Shown: in pieces, positions 21,751 through 24,075 of the stretch
How positions within the stretch are numbered: the stretch's first letter is position 1
Layout of the letters: every line of letters starts with the position of its first letter
Virus record (IMG/VR): IMGVR_UViG_3300007542_000179
Span: 1-24,075 of that record
Length of the DNA stretch: 24,075 bases
Strand: one strand, 5' to 3'
From: a virus
Notes under the pieces: model-generated
Databases searched by the model: none
The model's input: the letters and a program-made list of their open reading frames with translations, nothing else
What the model was told of the DNA's origin: nothing
Translations under genes and position numbers: made by a program

Positions 21751-24075
21751 CTAGGCAAAGAAAAAGTCACTGTGCCTGACCGCAGATACGTCGAGGGTTC
21801 CTTTGGCTGGTACAGGGAGGATCTTGGCCTGCTGTTCAGGGGCTACCTGACGCAGGAACTGCTGACGCAGGTCTTCGAGCACGTCAGTCTCATGGTACAG
21901 GCCGACGAATGCCTCGCGCAGGCACGCCGAGAGTAGGGCTGTGTTGGCCGCGTGGGTGCCGAAGCTGTCGTGGATCATAGCGAAGGCGCTGATGCCGTTG
22001 GTGACAGCGAGATCTGTTGACAGCACAAGGTGGGTCGCGTCGAGGGAGTGGACGACATTGGGGCTGATAGCGTTGGCCATCCGGCGCTTGTCGATGGTGT
22101 CGATCTCATCTTGCAGGGACAGACGTATGGTGGCGTCCCCGATCTTGGTCTCCACCCGGCGCAGCTTGTAGTTCTGGTAACGCTGCATGACAGGGAAGCC
22201 TGACGGTGTGATCCAGTAGACGGGCAGCTCTTCCTTTGCCACAACCGATGCACACTTCTGGAGCCAGCCCATCGCGTCACGTGCGGCAACCACGACTTCA
22301 CTTATGCTGTCCCAGATCATCTTCGACATGAACTGAGTTGCCTTGAAGGTTTCCTTCTCCCCGAATGGATTGGTGTAGCCTTCTGCGATGCGTCCCTTAA
22401 GCCACTGTTCAGTGTACGACCGACAGGAAAAGAGTGTAGACCCATAGGGAAGTGTCATCACCTGTCTCTTGGTGGTGCTGCGATTTGGCTCAAGCGAAAG
22501 CCAGCCTTTTGCCATAGCTATAGCTCCCTCTATAGTTATAGCTATAGCTTCTTCCCCTTCCTCTTCTTCTCCTGATGGGGGAGTATCTATGGGAGTAGCT
22601 ATAGCTATGGTGGCGGGTAACTGATTGATCACGCCGTTCAGCTTGGCGATCACCTGATCACACACCGTCTGGTAGATGTCTGCAGGTGTGTCTTGAGGGA
22701 TCAGGTTCACAGCCTTACCGCCCATAGGATCCCTCAGCATGGCACTAAAGTGCTGGATGCCAGAGCAGCTGCCATCTAGGGCAACAGGCAGGTGAGAGAC
22801 GAAGCCATAGCCCTGTGTGTGGAAGTCTGCCCACTCGAAGCAGAACGCGAGGAACTGCCACGGGCTTTTCGCCTGCATCCACGCGATGTTGCTTAGTGGG
22901 TCGAGCGCTGTCTCAATGATCAGGTCTGTGTGTTCTTCGACCCAGCCGATGCGATCCTCCAGTGACGCCTTGTCGTAGCCATAGACGTTGGCCCCTTGGA
23001 TAGCGAGCCAGCCAGCCGCCACGCCGTCTTCGATAGCCATGCCATCAGCGAACTCGATCAGGCCCTTGGTGATGTCCTGTCCCTGCGGATGGAACGACCC
23101 CACCGCATAGACCCGGCCCCGGAAGTCAAAGTTATGGGGGAAGTGGATCGCGTCGAAGCCCACGAAAGCCTCAGCTACCTTGAGGGTCTTCGCTGTCGCC
23201 ATCCGCTTGGAACGCATGGACACGTTGGCCTCGTGCTGACGGAATGCTGCCCGCTTCCACGCCTTGAGGACATCCTCGTCTTCGAAGCACGTGTGCTCAG
23301 ACCGCTTGCGGGTGTTCATGGACGGCATCGGGATCTGTTCCTTACAGGCTGGACACTGCACCATCTCCCAGTCCTCACGTGAGGGCAGAGGGGTGGCCTC
23401 AGGGGCGATGTCCCAGAACTCTTGGGCAGTGGCGTTGACGCGGGCGTTCACCCTCCACCGGGTGTCCTGCAGCGCGTTGATGGTGCTATATACGGCGGGC
23501 ATGGTGTCGGCGTTGTCGGCCAGCTCGGACAGGTAGGCTTGGTTGCGGGTCTTGACCATCGTCATTGGCCCTTGCGCCAGCGCAGTGAGGTAGCCCCCAT
23601 CGAAGGGCGTTGTCCACGGTAGAGGGCGTACGACCATAGGCTGTTGGGTCGGGAACAGAAGCTCGCTCTTGTTGTTGTCCGCTTCGATCCACTTGAGCAG
23701 CTTAGGTGTCGGCTCCAGCACCTTGACGGTGTTCTTCTTGCCCTTCACCTCGGTGCCAACCGAGACCAGCCCAGTGTCCAGCAGCATGTCGATCAGCGCG
23801 GCACCCAGCTGGAGCCTGTCGATCTCGGGCCAGCCCACCCACTCTTCGCCGCGCTGGTGCTTTTCGTACCCGGACATGGTGGCCTTGCGGCGGTGATAGG
23901 CACCCCCCTTGGCACGCTCCTGCGCCCGCTTGAATACAGCTGGCGTGTCCTTGGCGAACTCTGTGAACCGGACCTCGTCTTCCATGCGACTGCCGATGGT
24001 GACGGCCACCCGCTGCAGCATCCTGCGCTTGCCTGTGAGGGCGTCAACCACCACGCGGATAGCGATGAACGCAGC
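21751..24075 (-). CDS. 1: T7-like single-subunit DNA-directed RNA polymerase, N-terminus cut by window edge
   Basis: This enzyme transcribes the phage middle and late genes from phage-specific promoters. The frame is open to the window edge and shows 774 codons; T7 RNA polymerase has 883 residues, so about 110 N-terminal residues are missing. Catalytic motifs are intact: LDGSCSGIQHFSA holds the first metal-binding Asp, RSTTKRQVMTLPYGS holds the active-site Lys and Tyr, and IHDSFGT holds the second Asp. The C-terminus ends in DFFFA, close to the DFAFA end of T7. The specificity-loop region after WITPSGFPV is divergent and appears shorter than in T7, which fits a promoter different from that of T7. 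Two odd regions stand out: a C-x2-C...H-x-C cluster at 23287-23355, and a Glu/Ala/Ile-rich loop at about 22505-22625 that contains a promoter-like element. Identity is certain; the true start lies outside the window. Confidence 0.98.
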   Translation of the reverse strand, partial: AAFIAIRVVVDALTGKRRMLQRVAVTIGSRMEDEVRFTEFAKDTPAVFKRAQERAKGGAYHRRKATMSGYEKHQRGEEWVGWPEIDRLQLGAALIDMLLDTGLVSVGTEVKGKKNTVKVLEPTPKLLKWIEADNNKSELLFPTQQPMVVRPLPWTTPFDGGYLTALAQGPMTMVKTRNQAYLSELADNADTMPAVYSTINALQDTRWRVNARVNATAQEFWDIAPEATPLPSREDWEMVQCPACKEQIPMPSMNTRKRSEHTCFEDEDVLKAWKRAAFRQHEANVSMRSKRMATAKTLKVAEAFVGFDAIHFPHNFDFRGRVYAVGSFHPQGQDITKGLIEFADGMAIEDGVAAGWLAIQGANVYGYDKASLEDRIGWVEEHTDLIIETALDPLSNIAWMQAKSPWQFLAFCFEWADFHTQGYGFVSHLPVALDGSCSGIQHFSAMLRDPMGGKAVNLIPQDTPADIYQTVCDQVIAKLNGVINQLPATIAIATPIDTPPSGEEEEGEEAIAITIEGAIAMAKGWLSLEPNRSTTKRQVMTLPYGSTLFSCRSYTEQWLKGRIAEGYTNPFGEKETFKATQFMSKMIWDSISEVVVAARDAMGWLQKCASVVAKEELPVYWITPSGFPVMQRYQNYKLRRVETKIGDATIRLSLQDEIDTIDKRRMANAISPNVVHSLDATHLVLSTDLAVTNGISAFAMIHDSFGTHAANTALLSACLREAFVGLYHETDVLEDLRQQFLRQVAPEQQAKILPVPAKGTLDVSAVRHSDFFFA
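22516..22606. repeat. Three copies of the 10-bp palindrome AGCTATAGCT in the RNA polymerase gene
   Basis: Exact copies are at 22516-22525, 22540-22549 and 22597-22606; the last one overlaps the +1 end of the promoter-like element. The intervening DNA also contains CTATAG and a purine-rich run on the minus strand. The stretch encodes an Ala/Ile/Thr/Glu-rich loop in which seven Ile codons are ATA, a codon otherwise scarce around it. It could be a simple-sequence expansion or a protein-binding site. Confidence 0.85.
22605..22622 (-). promoter_or_regulatory. Candidate phage RNA polymerase promoter inside the RNA polymerase gene
   Basis: On the minus strand the sequence is AGTTACCCGCCACCATAG, one mismatch from the consensus of the intergenic copies (AATTACCCGCCACCATAG). 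The presumed +1 G is at 22605. It lies within the coding sequence, in a loop that is poorly conserved relative to T7. If active, it would start a transcript covering the 3' part of the polymerase gene and the antirepressor-like gene. That it is a promoter is inferred from similarity to the other copies. Confidence 0.7.

Noticed and set aside
22125-22142. Half-matches to the promoter (CGCCACCATA) inside coding DNA, here and near 2125, 12605 and 23876
   Set aside because: Only the downstream half is present; the conserved TTACCC part is absent.

Overview
The window is a contiguous piece of a lytic, T7-like podovirus genome (Autographiviridae type). Every supportable gene lies on the minus strand, so transcription and gene order run from the right end (24075) to the left end (1). 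The order matches T7 from gene 1 to gene 16: RNA polymerase, gp2.5, gp3, gp3.5, gp4, gp5, gp6, a gp7.3-like protein, gp8 to gp15, and the start of a gp16-like protein. Both window edges cut a gene: RNA polymerase on the right and the gp16-like protein on the left. The host is not shown directly. A spanin pair and a T7-type amidase point to a Gram-negative host. The composition and family resemblance would suit a phage of marine alphaproteobacteria, but that is a guess.

Right third (about 24075-15600), takeover and DNA metabolism. The single-subunit RNA polymerase is followed by a Bro-N antirepressor-like protein, two small unknown proteins, the ssDNA-binding protein gp2.5, a strong hairpin terminator, Holliday-junction endonuclease gp3, an amidase (gp3.5) fused to a LysM domain, an HTH-like protein, a 47-aa protein, the primase-helicase gp4 and an unknown 138-aa protein. 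Middle (15622-11408): DNA polymerase gp5, a PD-(D/E)XK-like nuclease, a 59-aa protein, 5'-3' exonuclease gp6, a DUF3310-like protein, another 59-aa protein and a gp7.3-like virion protein. Left half (11400-1): portal, a previously untracked 39-aa ORF, scaffold, a lysis cassette (holin-like, Rz, Rz1) placed inside the head genes, a structured leader, the major capsid protein, a strong terminator, tail tube proteins A and B, and the internal (ejection) virion proteins.

Six copies of an 18-bp element, consensus AATTACCCRCCACCATAG read on the minus strand, sit in intergenic gaps (one lies inside the polymerase gene). They are all oriented with the genes and are the obvious candidates for the promoters of the phage's own RNA polymerase. 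Three of them also share the first transcribed bases. Two rho-independent terminators (after gp2.5 and after the capsid gene) complete a simple transcription map.

Most noteworthy: the promoter-like element embedded with three copies of a 10-bp palindrome in a low-complexity, ATA-codon-rich loop of the RNA polymerase gene; an M15-type peptidase motif set inside the gp15-like ejection protein; the lysis cassette between scaffold and capsid genes; the LysM-fused T7 lysozyme; a shortened thioredoxin-binding region in the DNA polymerase; and three small genes (39, 47 and 48 aa) tightly coupled to their neighbours. No defence system, CRISPR array, tRNA or transposon was seen.
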